The translations under genes were made by a program, and so were the position numbers. Below, one piece after another: positions 1 to 9,500 of a stretch of DNA of 32,894 nucleotides. Under the pieces are notes generated by a model. It had not been told where the DNA came from and ran no database searches. It was given only the letters and a program-made list of their open reading frames with translations. Within the stretch, counting starts at the first letter, position 1. Each line of letters opens with the position of its first letter. Origin of the DNA: a virus; the IMG/VR virus record IMGVR_UViG_3300048928_000273, positions 1 to 32,894 of that record. One strand, given 5' to 3'.

Positions 1-1
1 G

Positions 2-94
2 CCGGAAACTTTACGTCATCATTTCCGCCAGCGGCTGGGTACGTCGCCGACACAATGGCGCAAAGGGTTTGTTGAACGGGATTTGGTGGGATGA
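2..94 (+). CDS. AraC-family transcriptional regulator, C-terminal end (partial, host gene)
   Basis: The window opens inside this gene; only the last 30 codons and the TGA at 92-94 are present. The translation begins PETLRHHFRQRLGTSPTQWR, which matches the second helix-turn-helix of AraC/XylS activators (pattern S-x-E-T-L-R-x-x-F-x-x-x-x-G-x-S-P-x-x-Y/W-R), as in GlxA/FtrA-like members. The effector cannot be judged because the N-terminal domain lies outside the window. It is the only host gene seen and ends 47 bp before the prophage left end, so the prophage sits in its 3' intergenic region and leaves it intact. Confidence 0.8.
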   Translation, partial: PETLRHHFRQRLGTSPTQWRKGFVERDLVG

Positions 95-141
95 GTTTTG
101 GGGGGCTGGCAGCAGTGGACTTCCGCCACCCTGGTGATGCA

Positions 142-167
142 TTTCTAAGCTGCCTGTGCGGCAGCAC
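142..167. other. attL: attL: left prophage end, half of a type I-F CRISPR repeat
   Basis: The core GCTGCCTGTGCGGCAG lies at 149-164. It is preceded on the host side by TTTCTAA (142-148), giving 23 contiguous bases identical to the 28-bp type I-F CRISPR repeat known from Yersinia (read as its reverse complement). After the core the match stops (CAC instead of TGAAC), which is the switch to phage DNA. The same core with one mismatch occurs at 32593-32608 beyond the integrase gene. No second repeat lies one spacer length to the left, so this is a solitary repeat rather than an array. Confidence 0.75.
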
Positions 168-277
168 GGTTAAAACTGTATTAAAAACTTTGTAATCAAT
201 TACATAACACTAATTTTTCGAGTAGTACCAGTGGCTTTGAGCGCTAAATAAATCCCTTTAACTTCATATAGTTGAAA

Positions 278-302
278 ATGGTTTTGGGGAAAGGCTTTTG
301 GA
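278..302 (+). promoter_or_regulatory. Putative integrase arm-type sites, left arm
   Basis: Two TTTTGG motifs lie close together here (TTTTGGGGA then TTTTGGAAC). The same motif occurs three times at 32515-32550, directly after the integrase gene (TTTTGGGGA, TTTTGGAGG, TTTTGGAGA). Clusters of one short motif on both sides of the att core are what a lambda-type integrase needs for its N-terminal arm-binding domain. The function is inferred from position and repetition only. Confidence 0.4.
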
Positions 303-340
303 ACTTTTAATGTTTTGCCGCGATACATAACAGGAAATAT

Positions 341-369
341 CCGGGGGTTCAAATCCCCCAGCGCCACCA
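341..369 (+). other. 3'-end fragment of a tRNA or tmRNA gene (T-arm, acceptor end and CCA)
   Basis: A T-arm with five G, loop TTCAAAT and five C is followed by AGCGCC and a genomic ACCA. This is the 3' end of a tRNA-like gene; tmRNA (ssrA) ends similarly. No matching 5' acceptor strand (GGCGCT-type) lies at tRNA distance upstream, and the 3' acceptor strand is one base short, so it is a scar and not a working tRNA. Such 3' ends are normally integration sites of mobile elements. This one lies about 175 bp inside the prophage, next to the SIR2 cargo, and no second copy was seen in the window. Confidence 0.5.
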
Positions 370-497
370 ATTTAGATAGGACAGTGAAGGGACGAACTAG
401 TACAAACCAGCAAGTAATGTGTAAAATTAGGACTCTACACTGACACCAGCTGGACAGAAAAGGTTACGTAAAGATGCGCAGCCCCTTCTGTTACGAG

Positions 498-524
498 AAC
501 CTCCGCCAGCAGCGGAGGTTTTTT
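498..524 (+). terminator. Rho-independent terminator
   Basis: The 9-bp perfect stem AACCTCCGC / GCGGAGGTT with a 5-nt loop is followed by a run of T on the plus strand only. It would end transcription coming from the tRNA-like fragment side, before the SIR2 gene. Nothing coding was found between 370 and 498. Confidence 0.75.
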
Positions 525-796
525 CTCCCGCTGTATGTCCACATGTACAGAATGTCACCAGACACATTATTCGTTGCAGTTAGAATCTGCTGATTAATTT
601 TCCAGCCACCCTTCCCCTGATATATTCCCAGTATTTATGTTCCAAACCTTTCAGTCTATTATGATTACAATTACTTAGCATATCGGATAAAGACTACGGT
701 CTAAAAATCACTTAGCAGGTTGTAGCATCACATTTTTACGGCATTTGCCGACAGGTAAACACAGCTTGAGCCCGACTTACACAGAAGGATTTTGCT
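525..796. other. AT-rich intergenic leader of the SIR2 gene
   Basis: No open reading frame or RNA gene was recognised. A small hairpin CGGCATTTGCCG lies near 739-750, and a good ribosome-binding site (GAAGGA) precedes the ATG at 797. A promoter must lie here because the terminator at 498-524 isolates the gene, but no convincing -35/-10 pair stood out. Confidence 0.5.
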
Positions 797-2404
797 ATGC
801 CAAACCAGATATTTGAATTCAAAAATTATCCTATAGTTTTTATTGGGTCAGGCATATCAAAAAGATATCTTGAGGGCTACCCAACTTGGGTAGAACTGCT
901 AAATGAGTATTGGCAAAAAACAAATCAGGAAATGGATTTTTATAATTACCTTTTAACCATAAAGGAAAAGTACAAGAACACTGTCCATGATGATTCTGAT
1001 TTGGATCATAAAATTTACACAGAAGCTGCAAGCAAAATTGAAAATGACTTTAATAAGATGTTCACAGATAGCATAATTACACTAGATGATTTAGATGCAA
1101 AGCGAGTTTTTAGCGAAAACATCTCTCCATTCAAGCATTCGATATGCCAAAGATTCTCAGAAACAATCCTAAAGCCTGATGTGAATCACGAAGAATTAAA
1201 TTCATTTAAAATCCTTTTAAAAAAAGCAAAGATGATTATCACCACGAATTACGATGCTTTCGTTGAAAGTTTACTTCTTGAGCAAGGTGTAATACCAAAA
1301 TTATATATTGGTAATAATGGATTTTTCGAGGATACCGTAGGATGGAGCGAGCTCTACAAAATCCATGGCGACATCAAAGATCCACACTCAATTATCATTA
1401 ACACAGAAGACTATGAAAAATACGATGATAAAGCAATATTAATTAGTGCTAAAATATTATCTAACATGATCAAAAACCCAATACTATTTATTGGTTACTC
1501 ATTGACTGATAGGAATGTAAAAAAACTACTCTCTGACTTTTCCTCACAACTGCCGAAGGAGGATGGCCGAAAATCAGCTGAGAGAATAATCCTTATACAA
1601 CACAAACCAAATGAACATGAAGTTATAACCCATCAAATCACTGACCAACAACTGCAAGTCACTTATACTTCTGTTGAAACTGACAATTATAAACAAATTT
1701 ACGATGAGATTAGTGCCGTTGATGAAGGTTTATCACCTTACGATGTTTTGCGTTATCAGAGAGCTATTAAAACACTAATTGTAAATGAAGGTGAGAAAGG
1801 GAATTTAGACACACTACTTGTCTCCCCTTCAGACTTAGACAAACTTGAAGAAAGCGTGAAGCAGGGTAAAAATCTTGTCGTCGCACTCGGCGATAAAAAA
1901 TATGTTTTCACTCAAATTAAAGAAATTAACTACCTAGAAGATTACTTATTTGATAAGAACGAAATATCTAGCAAGCTAGCAATTGAATTTATAATTGGAT
2001 CTACTAATACTGTAAGACTTCCATTTTCAAAGATAATAGCCTCTTGCAACATTAAAGAATTAAATCTGTCCGCAAAACTATTAAACAGGCTTAATCAGAG
2101 AATCGAACGTCATGGAAGATTAGACTCAATGATCGGTGCAGTTAAGTTAGACAAAGTCAATGCTGATAAGGAATTCCATGAAATCAGCATCATAAAAAAC
2201 TCTGCATTTAGCAAACAAAAAGAATTGCTTGTGATAATTAAAAACATTAAAAACCTTCAAATTGATGACTTGGAAAAGTACGTTAAGACTGAAGCATTTC
2301 AACAGTTTAAAAATTGTGAAAATGACAATTTAAAAACGGATTTCCGTAGATTATTTTTAGCTTATGATCTGCTAATTAATGGCGACATCAAGAAGATAAG
2401 TTAA
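797..2404 (+). CDS. SIR2-family protein, probable anti-phage NADase
   Basis: A 535-residue protein with a SIR2_2-type Rossmann domain in its first ~270 residues. The nucleotide-binding GSGIS is at 17-21, TTNYD at 149-153, the probable catalytic His in IHGD at 190, and an FIGYSLTD motif at 231-238. These are the hallmarks of bacterial SIR2 NAD-hydrolases used in abortive anti-phage defence (ThsA, DSR and SIR2-HerA families). Residues ~280-535 form a helix-rich C-terminal part I do not recognise, perhaps the sensor. The start at 797 has the RBS GAAGGA. The gene stands alone between its own terminators. Its base composition is much more AT-rich than the phage structural genes, which fits late acquisition as cargo. 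There is no neighbouring ThsB, HerA or Argonaute, so it would be a single-gene system. Defence function is inferred. Confidence 0.8.
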   Translation: MPNQIFEFKNYPIVFIGSGISKRYLEGYPTWVELLNEYWQKTNQEMDFYNYLLTIKEKYKNTVHDDSDLDHKIYTEAASKIENDFNKMFTDSIITLDDLDAKRVFSENISPFKHSICQRFSETILKPDVNHEELNSFKILLKKAKMIITTNYDAFVESLLLEQGVIPKLYIGNNGFFEDTVGWSELYKIHGDIKDPHSIIINTEDYEKYDDKAILISAKILSNMIKNPILFIGYSLTDRNVKKLLSDFSSQLPKEDGRKSAERIILIQHKPNEHEVITHQITDQQLQVTYTSVETDNYKQIYDEISAVDEGLSPYDVLRYQRAIKTLIVNEGEKGNLDTLLVSPSDLDKLEESVKQGKNLVVALGDKKYVFTQIKEINYLEDYLFDKNEISSKLAIEFIIGSTNTVRLPFSKIIASCNIKELNLSAKLLNRLNQRIERHGRLDSMIGAVKLDKVNADKEFHEISIIKNSAFSKQKELLVIIKNIKNLQIDDLEKYVKTEAFQQFKNCENDNLKTDFRRLFLAYDLLINGDIKKIS

Positions 2405-2410
2405 ACAAAA

Positions 2411-2440
2411 AACCCCGAAGAGAATCTTCTCCTTCGGGGT
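2411..2440 (+). terminator. Terminator after the SIR2 gene
   Basis: CCCCGAAG and CTTCGGGG form an 8-bp stem starting a few bases after the SIR2 stop codon, with an A-run before it and TT after it. It could act in both directions. Confidence 0.7.
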
Positions 2441-2444
2441 TCTG

Positions 2445-2858
2445 CAATCGATCCCGTATGGTGGCGGAATATTTCCCTTTTGGCGGAGGGAAACGTTTCA
2501 TTACTATATATTGCCTAGAAAAGTAAATCAATATTTAGTTCAAAATTTCAATGATTAAAAACAATTCAATTAAATACAGCAAATTCAAATAATTAGATCT
2601 TCGTACAATTTTTCACTGCAGATTTCACATTTAAAATTAACCACGAAAATACGTTATGGGCGGGCATTAATTAAATAACTTCATATGCTTATATGTAAAT
2701 AATCTGAATGAACTCTGCAACCATATGTTATGTGCCAGTAATCTGGTAAAATCACCACCCTGCACTACGATCATGTCAGCTGACACAAGAACAGCAAGCC
2801 TGCCAAGGTTCTATGAGTGCCTATCTTCTGATAGCCCGCCGTTAACCCGTGCTGTTTT
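2445..2858. other. AT-rich gap without a recognisable gene
   Basis: A small inverted repeat (TTCCCT / AGGGAA near 2473-2492) is the only structure noticed. The composition is very AT-rich up to about 2750 and more balanced after that. No RNA gene or coding region could be supported. Confidence 0.4.
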
Positions 2859-3026
2859 TTAAATGCATGGCGTATCGTCAAACACATCATTCCTGGCATT
2901 GTAGAATATTTGAGTAATCACATATCCAATCACCAGCTTGTCGTCAGTGAAAGCTTCACCGAACTTAATGTCGACGTTCTTGTCTGCCAAAGACTCAAGC
3001 CCTCGCCTGAGGATTGTCACCAATCG
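2859..3026 (-). pseudogene. Remnant of a small gene (unknown product)
   Basis: On the minus strand an open frame ends with TAA at 2859-2861 and reads with natural codon and residue use, including RRGLESLADKNVDIKFGEAF and then a hydrophobic stretch LVIGYVITQIF. There is no ATG in frame; only TTG/GTG codons at about 3021-3026 could start it, and the frame closes upstream at a TAG near 3073. I read this as the 3' part of a gene whose start was lost. The family was not recognised. The region is less AT-rich than its flanks. Confidence 0.35.
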
Positions 3027-3181
3027 ATATGCCCATATGATACATATGGGCGAACAGAAGTGAGCTTTAACTAGCTAAGCCATTTACCCCTGCTACTCTT
3101 ATTATAGCGCATTAAAAAATGCTGCCTGTTTGCAGAGGCATAGTCGGCATCCTCAACACATGCTCATTTTGCATCCAGATC

Positions 3182-3209
3182 TTGCAAATTATTTAGCGTA
3201 GGCTATTTT
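3182..3209 (+). promoter_or_regulatory. Possible sigma-70 promoter of the secreted-protein gene
   Basis: TTGCAA (3182-3187) and TATTTT (3204-3209) are spaced by 16 bp, 34 bp before the start codon at 3243. The match is moderate; only position and spacing support it. Confidence 0.35.
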
Positions 3210-3242
3210 AAACTATATCCATGATAATGGTGAGGGTTAGGA

Positions 3243-4073
3243 ATGAAAGCAGCCACTTTTATACACTTGCTACCGCTTTGCATTACCCCTACAACTGTTT
3301 TTGCTAATGAATGTGATGCAATTCTGGAACAAGGAGTCCGCAACACATACAGTGATATAACCCAAGCGGAACTCAAAAACAATATTAGTACGAACTTTTG
3401 CTCGTCATCATCGAGTTCTACTGGCGACTCTGATGAGAAGAAAGGTGGCGTTAGTGTTCAGATTGGTAATTGGGGCCTAGGTGGTGAAGGAAGTGGTAGC
3501 CGGGATCAATTTGCTCAAACTAAAAACGAACTCTGCACCAGTAGTAATAGCCAATTATCAGATGAAGGATATCACAAGGTATTAACTTTACTTGCTGACA
3601 AGAATATTGTCGATGCATGGTCAAAATGTAATAGCAATAGAGGTTTGATAATTAATGGTGATGTCCATGATGCAACTCAAATTGATGTTTCTGTGAAGTT
3701 TTTAAATGTGCATAAAATATCTCAAGCGACAATTACAATGCCAGCCCAGATAATCGGAATGACGTGTCCTAATGTCCTCGACACCGGAAGAATTATAGAT
3801 GGTAATGAACTACTTTTTAGTTGCCAGCGGATAGGGGATCAGGCAATAACGGTCAATCTAAACACGGATTATATGGGACAACGTTTGTACATTCCTAAGC
3901 CACAACAAATAGTACATATTGCTGCCCCCAACAAAACCGATACGTTACCCATAGAGCAAAAACCTGCTTTAAACTGTACGATACGCAAACAACCCGATGG
4001 TTCTTATATAATGCCTGACCGCGGATGTCCAAATTCCCCGGCAGTTATAGTTGGAACAGTACCAGCAAAATAA
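3243..4073 (+). CDS. Secreted protein of unknown function (cargo gene)
   Basis: A 276-residue protein with a clear Sec signal peptide (hydrophobic residues 4-18, cleavage likely after VFA at 21). The mature part starts with a cysteine, has several cysteines that could form disulfides, a serine-rich linker (~54-60) and a glycine-rich segment (~68-85). No known domain was recognised. It is transcribed on its own on the plus strand, convergent with the late operon, with GAGGGTTAGG before the ATG. Position at the phage end, AT-rich composition and export signal mark it as a lysogenic-conversion cargo gene. A periplasmic or surface role is inferred; no enzymatic role is proposed. Confidence 0.6.
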   Translation: MKAATFIHLLPLCITPTTVFANECDAILEQGVRNTYSDITQAELKNNISTNFCSSSSSSTGDSDEKKGGVSVQIGNWGLGGEGSGSRDQFAQTKNELCTSSNSQLSDEGYHKVLTLLADKNIVDAWSKCNSNRGLIINGDVHDATQIDVSVKFLNVHKISQATITMPAQIIGMTCPNVLDTGRIIDGNELLFSCQRIGDQAITVNLNTDYMGQRLYIPKPQQIVHIAAPNKTDTLPIEQKPALNCTIRKQPDGSYIMPDRGCPNSPAVIVGTVPAK

Positions 4074-4100
4074 TTAAAAAAAACATCAGTTAGAAGTTTT

Positions 4101-4118
4101 TATAATTAGCTAATTATA
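4101..4118. repeat. 18-bp perfect palindrome
   Basis: TATAATTAGCTAATTATA lies between the convergent secreted-protein gene and the tail fibre gene. It may be a protein-binding site or simply AT-rich intergenic sequence. Confidence 0.4.
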
Positions 4119-4207
4119 TGTTTAAACAGTATGTGTCCTAAGGTTTTTTGCTGGTGAAGCAAGGAAAGAGATGAATTTTTATGCCGCTGATCGACAAGGA
4201 AAGATAG

Positions 4208-5473
4208 TTATGAGGCCGGTTCGCCGTTGATCCCGAGATTTGTTTCGACCGCTTCCAAACGCTTCAACAAAGCCGCGATAAGTTCTGCCTGGTCTTCATT
4301 GCGTTTCTTTAATGCTTTTATCGCGGCACCAGCATATGCAGCTGATACGCCCAGCGTATTAAGAGACAAAGTGTCCTCTTTAGCGAAAAGCTCACCGTCC
4401 TCGGCGACGTACAACTGGGGATTTTTAGTCAGTGTTACAGCATCAGGACAATCTTTCTGGACGTCCTGCGCAATGAAACCAAAACCTTTAGCGCCCTTTG
4501 TTACCGAAATTACTTTTCCGGCTTCGTCGTATTCGCTCGGGACATCGCAGTAATCCCATGAGCAAGTCCGCCATGAGGTGAGTACTGATAGCGCTTTTTC
4601 CGGTTCAATTTCGACAACGTTCATCTTAACGTCAATGTCCGATACTGCCACCCACCCCGCAGACGAGACACCTTGACCCGTATTGAGCATCGTGAAATCT
4701 GTGATTACCGCTGTGTTTGTATTATTGACAGTACGGAAGCGGAAGCCGCCATCGCCAGTCCCACGATTACACAGGAAATCAGCACCTCCAACTAGGCCGG
4801 TTCCGTTCCAACCGATATAAGAGCCTTGAACTGCTGGGTTAACCAACCCCTGAGTATAATATCCCGCAGGACCCGCTGTTACGCCTGCTCCCACAGTTAA
4901 ATTGCCGGATATCGACGTGTTGCCGGTAAATGATGGTGATGCTTTGGGCGCAAAGGGGGCTGCTGCGACAGTGTTTGCACCTGTACCGCCCTGGCTAACC
5001 GACAGTGCAGTAGTTAAGCCGGTAAGTGACGTAATATCCCCATTAGCACCTTTAGCCGCTTTCGCTGCCAATGACGTCGTGATGTTGCTCCATGCAGGGC
5101 CGGTATATGTAGACCCGTCAGGCAGCGTCACCGTGATTGTACCCGTTCCACTGAATACCTGTTGCCAATTGGCCTTGTCCAGATTCAAACCGCGAATGGC
5201 TTTTGCAACATCGGCTGCGACCTGGGCCGTAATGCCTACCAGCGTCGCATTCGGTACCGCTGTCCATGCGTTACCGGTAGCCGTCGGGCCACCATAAGCA
5301 GTTATCAGAGTTAGTGCTGTTGCCGAGGTTATCGTTTTAACGCCAAGCGTGTAAGTCACACCGCCGACAATAACGACAATGAAGTCACCCGCTTTTAAAT
5401 CTGTGGTAAAAGCTGTACCGGTACCGGTCACTGCCGCTGAGTTGTTGGTTAACGCAATTGTGCCTGCTGACAT
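4208..5473 (-). CDS. Tail fibre with C-terminal S74 intramolecular chaperone
   Basis: A 421-residue side-tail-fibre type protein. The N-terminal ~130 residues are Thr/Ala/Gly-rich beta structure, the middle (~150-270) is a fibre shaft, and the last ~144 residues are a Peptidase_S74 domain. The expected autocleavage site lies before Ser278 in SDIDVK; the Ser and the Lys five residues on match the Ser/Lys pair of endosialidase chaperones. The GFIAQDVQ motif and a C-terminal coiled coil (~380-410) complete the domain. It should trimerise the fibre and be cut off. It is the last gene of the late operon, the usual place for a host-range fibre. The start at 5473 follows the RBS GGAGA. It appears intact. 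Confidence 0.85.
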   Translation of the reverse strand: MSAGTIALTNNSAAVTGTGTAFTTDLKAGDFIVVIVGGVTYTLGVKTITSATALTLITAYGGPTATGNAWTAVPNATLVGITAQVAADVAKAIRGLNLDKANWQQVFSGTGTITVTLPDGSTYTGPAWSNITTSLAAKAAKGANGDITSLTGLTTALSVSQGGTGANTVAAAPFAPKASPSFTGNTSISGNLTVGAGVTAGPAGYYTQGLVNPAVQGSYIGWNGTGLVGGADFLCNRGTGDGGFRFRTVNNTNTAVITDFTMLNTGQGVSSAGWVAVSDIDVKMNVVEIEPEKALSVLTSWRTCSWDYCDVPSEYDEAGKVISVTKGAKGFGFIAQDVQKDCPDAVTLTKNPQLYVAEDGELFAKEDTLSLNTLGVSAAYAGAAIKALKKRNEDQAELIAALLKRLEAVETNLGINGEPAS

Positions 5474-5489
5474 GCTTTTCTCCGGGCAT

Positions 5490-5512
5490 AAAAAAACCCG
5501 CCGTAGCGGGTT
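5490..5512 (-). terminator. Intergenic terminator before the tail fibre gene
   Basis: Stem ACCCGC / GCGGGT followed, in the direction of the late operon, by seven T and then ATG. It belongs to the recurring terminator family found between many late genes here. Confidence 0.7.
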
Positions 5513-5548
5513 GATGTGTAGAAATAATATTCCAAATGAGCGATTCCG

Positions 5549-6559
5549 TTAGAAATAATCAGTGGCCCACAGGAACGGTAATGGCTTGCTGGCATACCCA
5601 ACCACCTGCTGATTGGGGTTAGTGGAGTCACCGCCATTGATAAGGCTGGTTGGCCTGCCGAAAAATGATGTTCCGCTCCTCGCCATGCCAAGGTGAAACC
5701 AGTTTGTTGATGCCAGTTGTCCGCCAATTTTCATAACGGGGACCATAGGTTGTTGCGCCTGGTCCGTTGTACTAAAAGCAGTCGCTGAACCATTTGCCGA
5801 AGGGGTGTTGATATTCCCCCTATACATCATCGGTGTTTCAGCACTCGTAAAGCTGATCCCGCCATCAATCCCCCGTACCGCAATCCCCCAGGCAGGAACT
5901 TCCGGTGTTTTAATGGTGAAGACGCAAATCTTAATGGCTATATTGATCCCCGACTGGTTATTACCACTCACATACCCCTTAAGCGTTCGGCTTACTTCGT
6001 CATAAATCAGACCCACGTTTGGATCATCCCAATAACAAAATACCGTTGAGTTTGCGCCGACAGGTAACGTCAGGTTTCCCGTGAAAGCACCGTTGTATGA
6101 GTACGTGAGAAACAAACCGGAATTGCTATCCACCACGTAGGGAAAAGAACCCCCTGCGGCTACCGCGAAACCGAAACCGCCTTGATTTATCTCACCCGGG
6201 TAAACGCAGTACACATTAACAAGCTTCGGGCGATCCGCAGCGCTGCTGGCGAAACTCGGGCTTTGCAGATTGGTGGTCAAATCCAGCGTGGCCGTCACAG
6301 TTCTGGCATTATTGTCCACGCTTATCGCCAGCGATTTGAACTGCATAACCGCAGATATCGATGTTTTTAATATCGCGACCACGTTGTCCGGAATAGCCAC
6401 CAGCTGTGAACCCGCAGGGCATTTTGCTGAAAAGTCACCTGATGAAGTGTTCACATTACCAATGCTGGCACCGATAGAAAGACTGCCAATCCACGTTAAT
6501 GGCCTGCTGACAGACATGTCATAACTTTTGGCGCCAGCCACCGCAATCCCGAATGGCAT
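5549..6559 (-). CDS. Tail-tip associated protein (unknown family)
   Basis: A 336-residue protein directly after J, with its ATG overlapping the J stop codon by one base (TGATG), so translation is coupled. Composition is that of a phage structural protein: beta-rich, Gly/Ser/Asn-rich, few charges, starting MPFGIAVAGAKSYDM. There is no signal peptide or membrane segment. Its position between J and the fibre suggests a tail-tip accessory protein or fibre-attachment subunit, but I do not recognise the family. Intact. Confidence 0.65.
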   Translation of the reverse strand: MPFGIAVAGAKSYDMSVSRPLTWIGSLSIGASIGNVNTSSGDFSAKCPAGSQLVAIPDNVVAILKTSISAVMQFKSLAISVDNNARTVTATLDLTTNLQSPSFASSAADRPKLVNVYCVYPGEINQGGFGFAVAAGGSFPYVVDSNSGLFLTYSYNGAFTGNLTLPVGANSTVFCYWDDPNVGLIYDEVSRTLKGYVSGNNQSGINIAIKICVFTIKTPEVPAWGIAVRGIDGGISFTSAETPMMYRGNINTPSANGSATAFSTTDQAQQPMVPVMKIGGQLASTNWFHLGMARSGTSFFGRPTSLINGGDSTNPNQQVVGYASKPLPFLWATDYF

Positions 6560-9500
6560 CAGCTTAAATCCCCCACTTTAACTTTCCAGTTTCCGGCACT
6601 GTCATAGACACGTAATCCGCGGCCATCAAGCGTGATGCTCCCTTGCCCTGCGGTAGCCGATTTAAACGTAAAGCCGGTGTTCTTATCGAGATTCCAGCCC
6701 GTACCCGACGAGGAATAATTATTGGACTGAATGAAATTACCGATCTTCGCATTCGTAATCGTCCCGTCCTGGATAAACGCATCGCTGATAAACACCTGCC
6801 CGTTCACCACAGCAAATGGGGAATATTGTGTGCCACCGGAACCTGACATCAGCACGAACTGGTTCGCGTTAAAGCCCACCCGCGTCACCACCGGTTGACC
6901 TGCCTGCGCCAGCACAGCAATAGACATCCCGGCGTTGTACATCACACCGCCGATCCGTACGCCGGTTTTCAGGGTGTAAATTGCTGAAGCGCCACTGGCA
7001 TCAACAACCGCCGTCAGTTTGTCTTCAAGCGCTGCGGTCACATCACCGATTTGCGCCTGCACCTGCGTAGTCAGATCTGCCAGCCCCTGATCAACTTCTG
7101 CAATGGTAGTTTTTACCGTCAGAATATCAGCGCGAACCTCACCGTTCTGAGCGAACTGGTGATCAATGGTCGAGTTGAGGTTTAAGGCATTCTGCAGGAT
7201 GGCATCAATGTTGGTTTCAATATCACCCGTCAGCCGGTCACCGTCAGTGGCACTCAGGAAGTCATCAGCGATATCTCCCAGATAGTCGTCCGCATTGTCG
7301 TTCACCATCCCCCGGATCCAGTCGGTATATCCCGACTCATTTCCGGTCTTATCCACCAGTTGGGCGCGGTACCAGAATACCTGACCGGCCCTCAACCCCA
7401 GCTGCGTATAAATTGCCTGCGGATAGGGAACGTCGGACAGCAACAGCGGATTAGATTGATCAGAGTTCGGCGTGTACTGAATCTCTGTTTTCAGCGTGTC
7501 CGAAGTGTTTTCCGGGAAGCCCCAGTTCAACTGAATACCCCAGTTGATGCCGGTGGCCGTGAAACCTACCGGCTTCGGCGGATTACCCTCTTTACCGGTC
7601 AGCGTAACCTCAACCGAATAACCCCACCCGCTTGATATCTCCGCTGCGTTAATGGCACGCACACGCACCAGATAGCGGCCAGCGTAAATGCCAGGCACTT
7701 CAAACGACGTGGTAGAGCTGCGCGGAACGTTTACCCAGTTCCCATCGTTACGGCGCCACTGTGCCTCGTATGCGATAGCGTTCGTCGTTGCGTCCCACGT
7801 AGCCCGCATGGTCTGAACGCTGATCCCCTGATTGACCACAGAATAAGAACCGATCTGAATATTGGCCGGGGCAGACTGGTTACCTGGCGGGATAACACTG
7901 ATCGGCCGTTCGTCGATAATGGCGCCGGTATCGATGCGCGCGTATTTATCCGGGTCGTGATACGCCGCGGAAATGGTGAACGTATTGTCGTTGTTGTCAG
8001 CCACGCTGAGCACGCGGTATTGCTGCGCATACAGCTCGTCTGACTCAACCACCCAGATGCTTTCGGACTCTGGTGTTTCGCTGTAAGCCGTGGTGACGGT
8101 GACAACCTTCCCCGACACCGACTGAATTGTGCGTGACTGAGCTGCACCTGATGGAAGATTTAAAATCAGCCGGCCACCAGCAACAGCATCCGGCACGCGG
8201 TCCAAAGTAATCGCGCGACCGTTCACCGAACTTATGCGGCCACCGGTCACTTTTCCCGACAGCATTTCGTCTGCAACAGCAATAATGTAACCCGGCTGCG
8301 GGATCATGCCATCCAGCCCGACACCAAAAATTATCACCCGGTCTTTGTTATTCGTCAGGATACCCCAGCGTCCCTTCCTGTTCGCCTCTGACTGACGGGT
8401 ACAGCCAATAGCCGTAAGCTCTAACTGGTTAAAGCCGTAGCGCGTCACCAGATCCTGTTCAAAAACGGGCTCCATTGCGTCAGCGTAGGCATTGTCCGGA
8501 TCAGACCATGACACAAGGGCCGTTGTGTAACGGGTCTTGGTCGTGCTGCTCGAATAACTGAACTGGCCATCGATAACGTTCGCGCGCGTATAGCTGTAAT
8601 CGATATCGCGCGGCATGTCAGCCAGGGCAACAATCTGATTCCCGCCCCAGTACGTCATGCCGCGGAAGATCGCCGCAAAGTCTCTCAAAACCGTATAGGC
8701 ATCGTTTCGGCTTTGTGCGTAAACATTGCAGATATAACGCGGCTCAGTGCCATTTCCGCCTTTACCATCCGGAACCATCTGATCGCAATATTGTGCGACC
8801 TGGTACAGCTCCCATTTATCGATGTTGGCCGCGGTGAGGCGGTTACCCAACCCAAAGCGATCGGTGACCACAAGGTCATAGAAAACCCACGCTGGGTTAT
8901 CTGACCATGCCCACTTGAAAGCACCGGTCCATGTTCCGCTGTACGTTCTTGTTACCGGATCATAAGTATCAGGCACGCGAATAACGCGGCCCTGTGGCTC
9001 GCATGAAATTTGCGGGATGGAGCCATTGAATTGACTGGAATCGAATTCGATATACAGCAGTGCGGTGTTCGGATACCTGAGTTTTGCATCGATGACTTCC
9101 GTGTAGCTCTGGATAGTCATTGCATCGCCAATCTTTGCGCTGTTCGCATCTGCAGTAATCTTGCGCAGACGAATTGTCCAAGTGGTGCCAGCCGGTGGGA
9201 GGTCAACGCGATGGCTGCGCTCGTATCCTGACGTGGTTTTGCCAGTAACCGCTGTGTTGATTACCGTCTGAAATGCTCCGCCGTCGGTTTGCAATTCGAT
9301 GGTGTAATTGATCGAATACCCGACCAAATCACCGTCATCTTCCTGCTTAAATAAAGACGGCCATTTCAGCCGCAGGCGAATAGCTGAAAGTTGGGTATTA
9401 GTAAAAGTGTGCGTCCAGGCAACAGTGCTTTTCACCTCAGTGCCGACGCTAATTTCGTTCTCAGTACCCGGCAATCCCTGAATATAGGATTGCGCCTGCG

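Noticed and set aside
101-120. GGCAGCAGTGGAC as a second, decayed I-F repeat
   Set aside because: Only the end is similar, and the distance to the att repeat is about 21 bp rather than the 32-bp spacer length of I-F arrays.
280-370. A complete tRNA gene ending at 369
   Set aside because: No complementary 5' acceptor strand, D-arm or anticodon arm found; only the 3' end fits.
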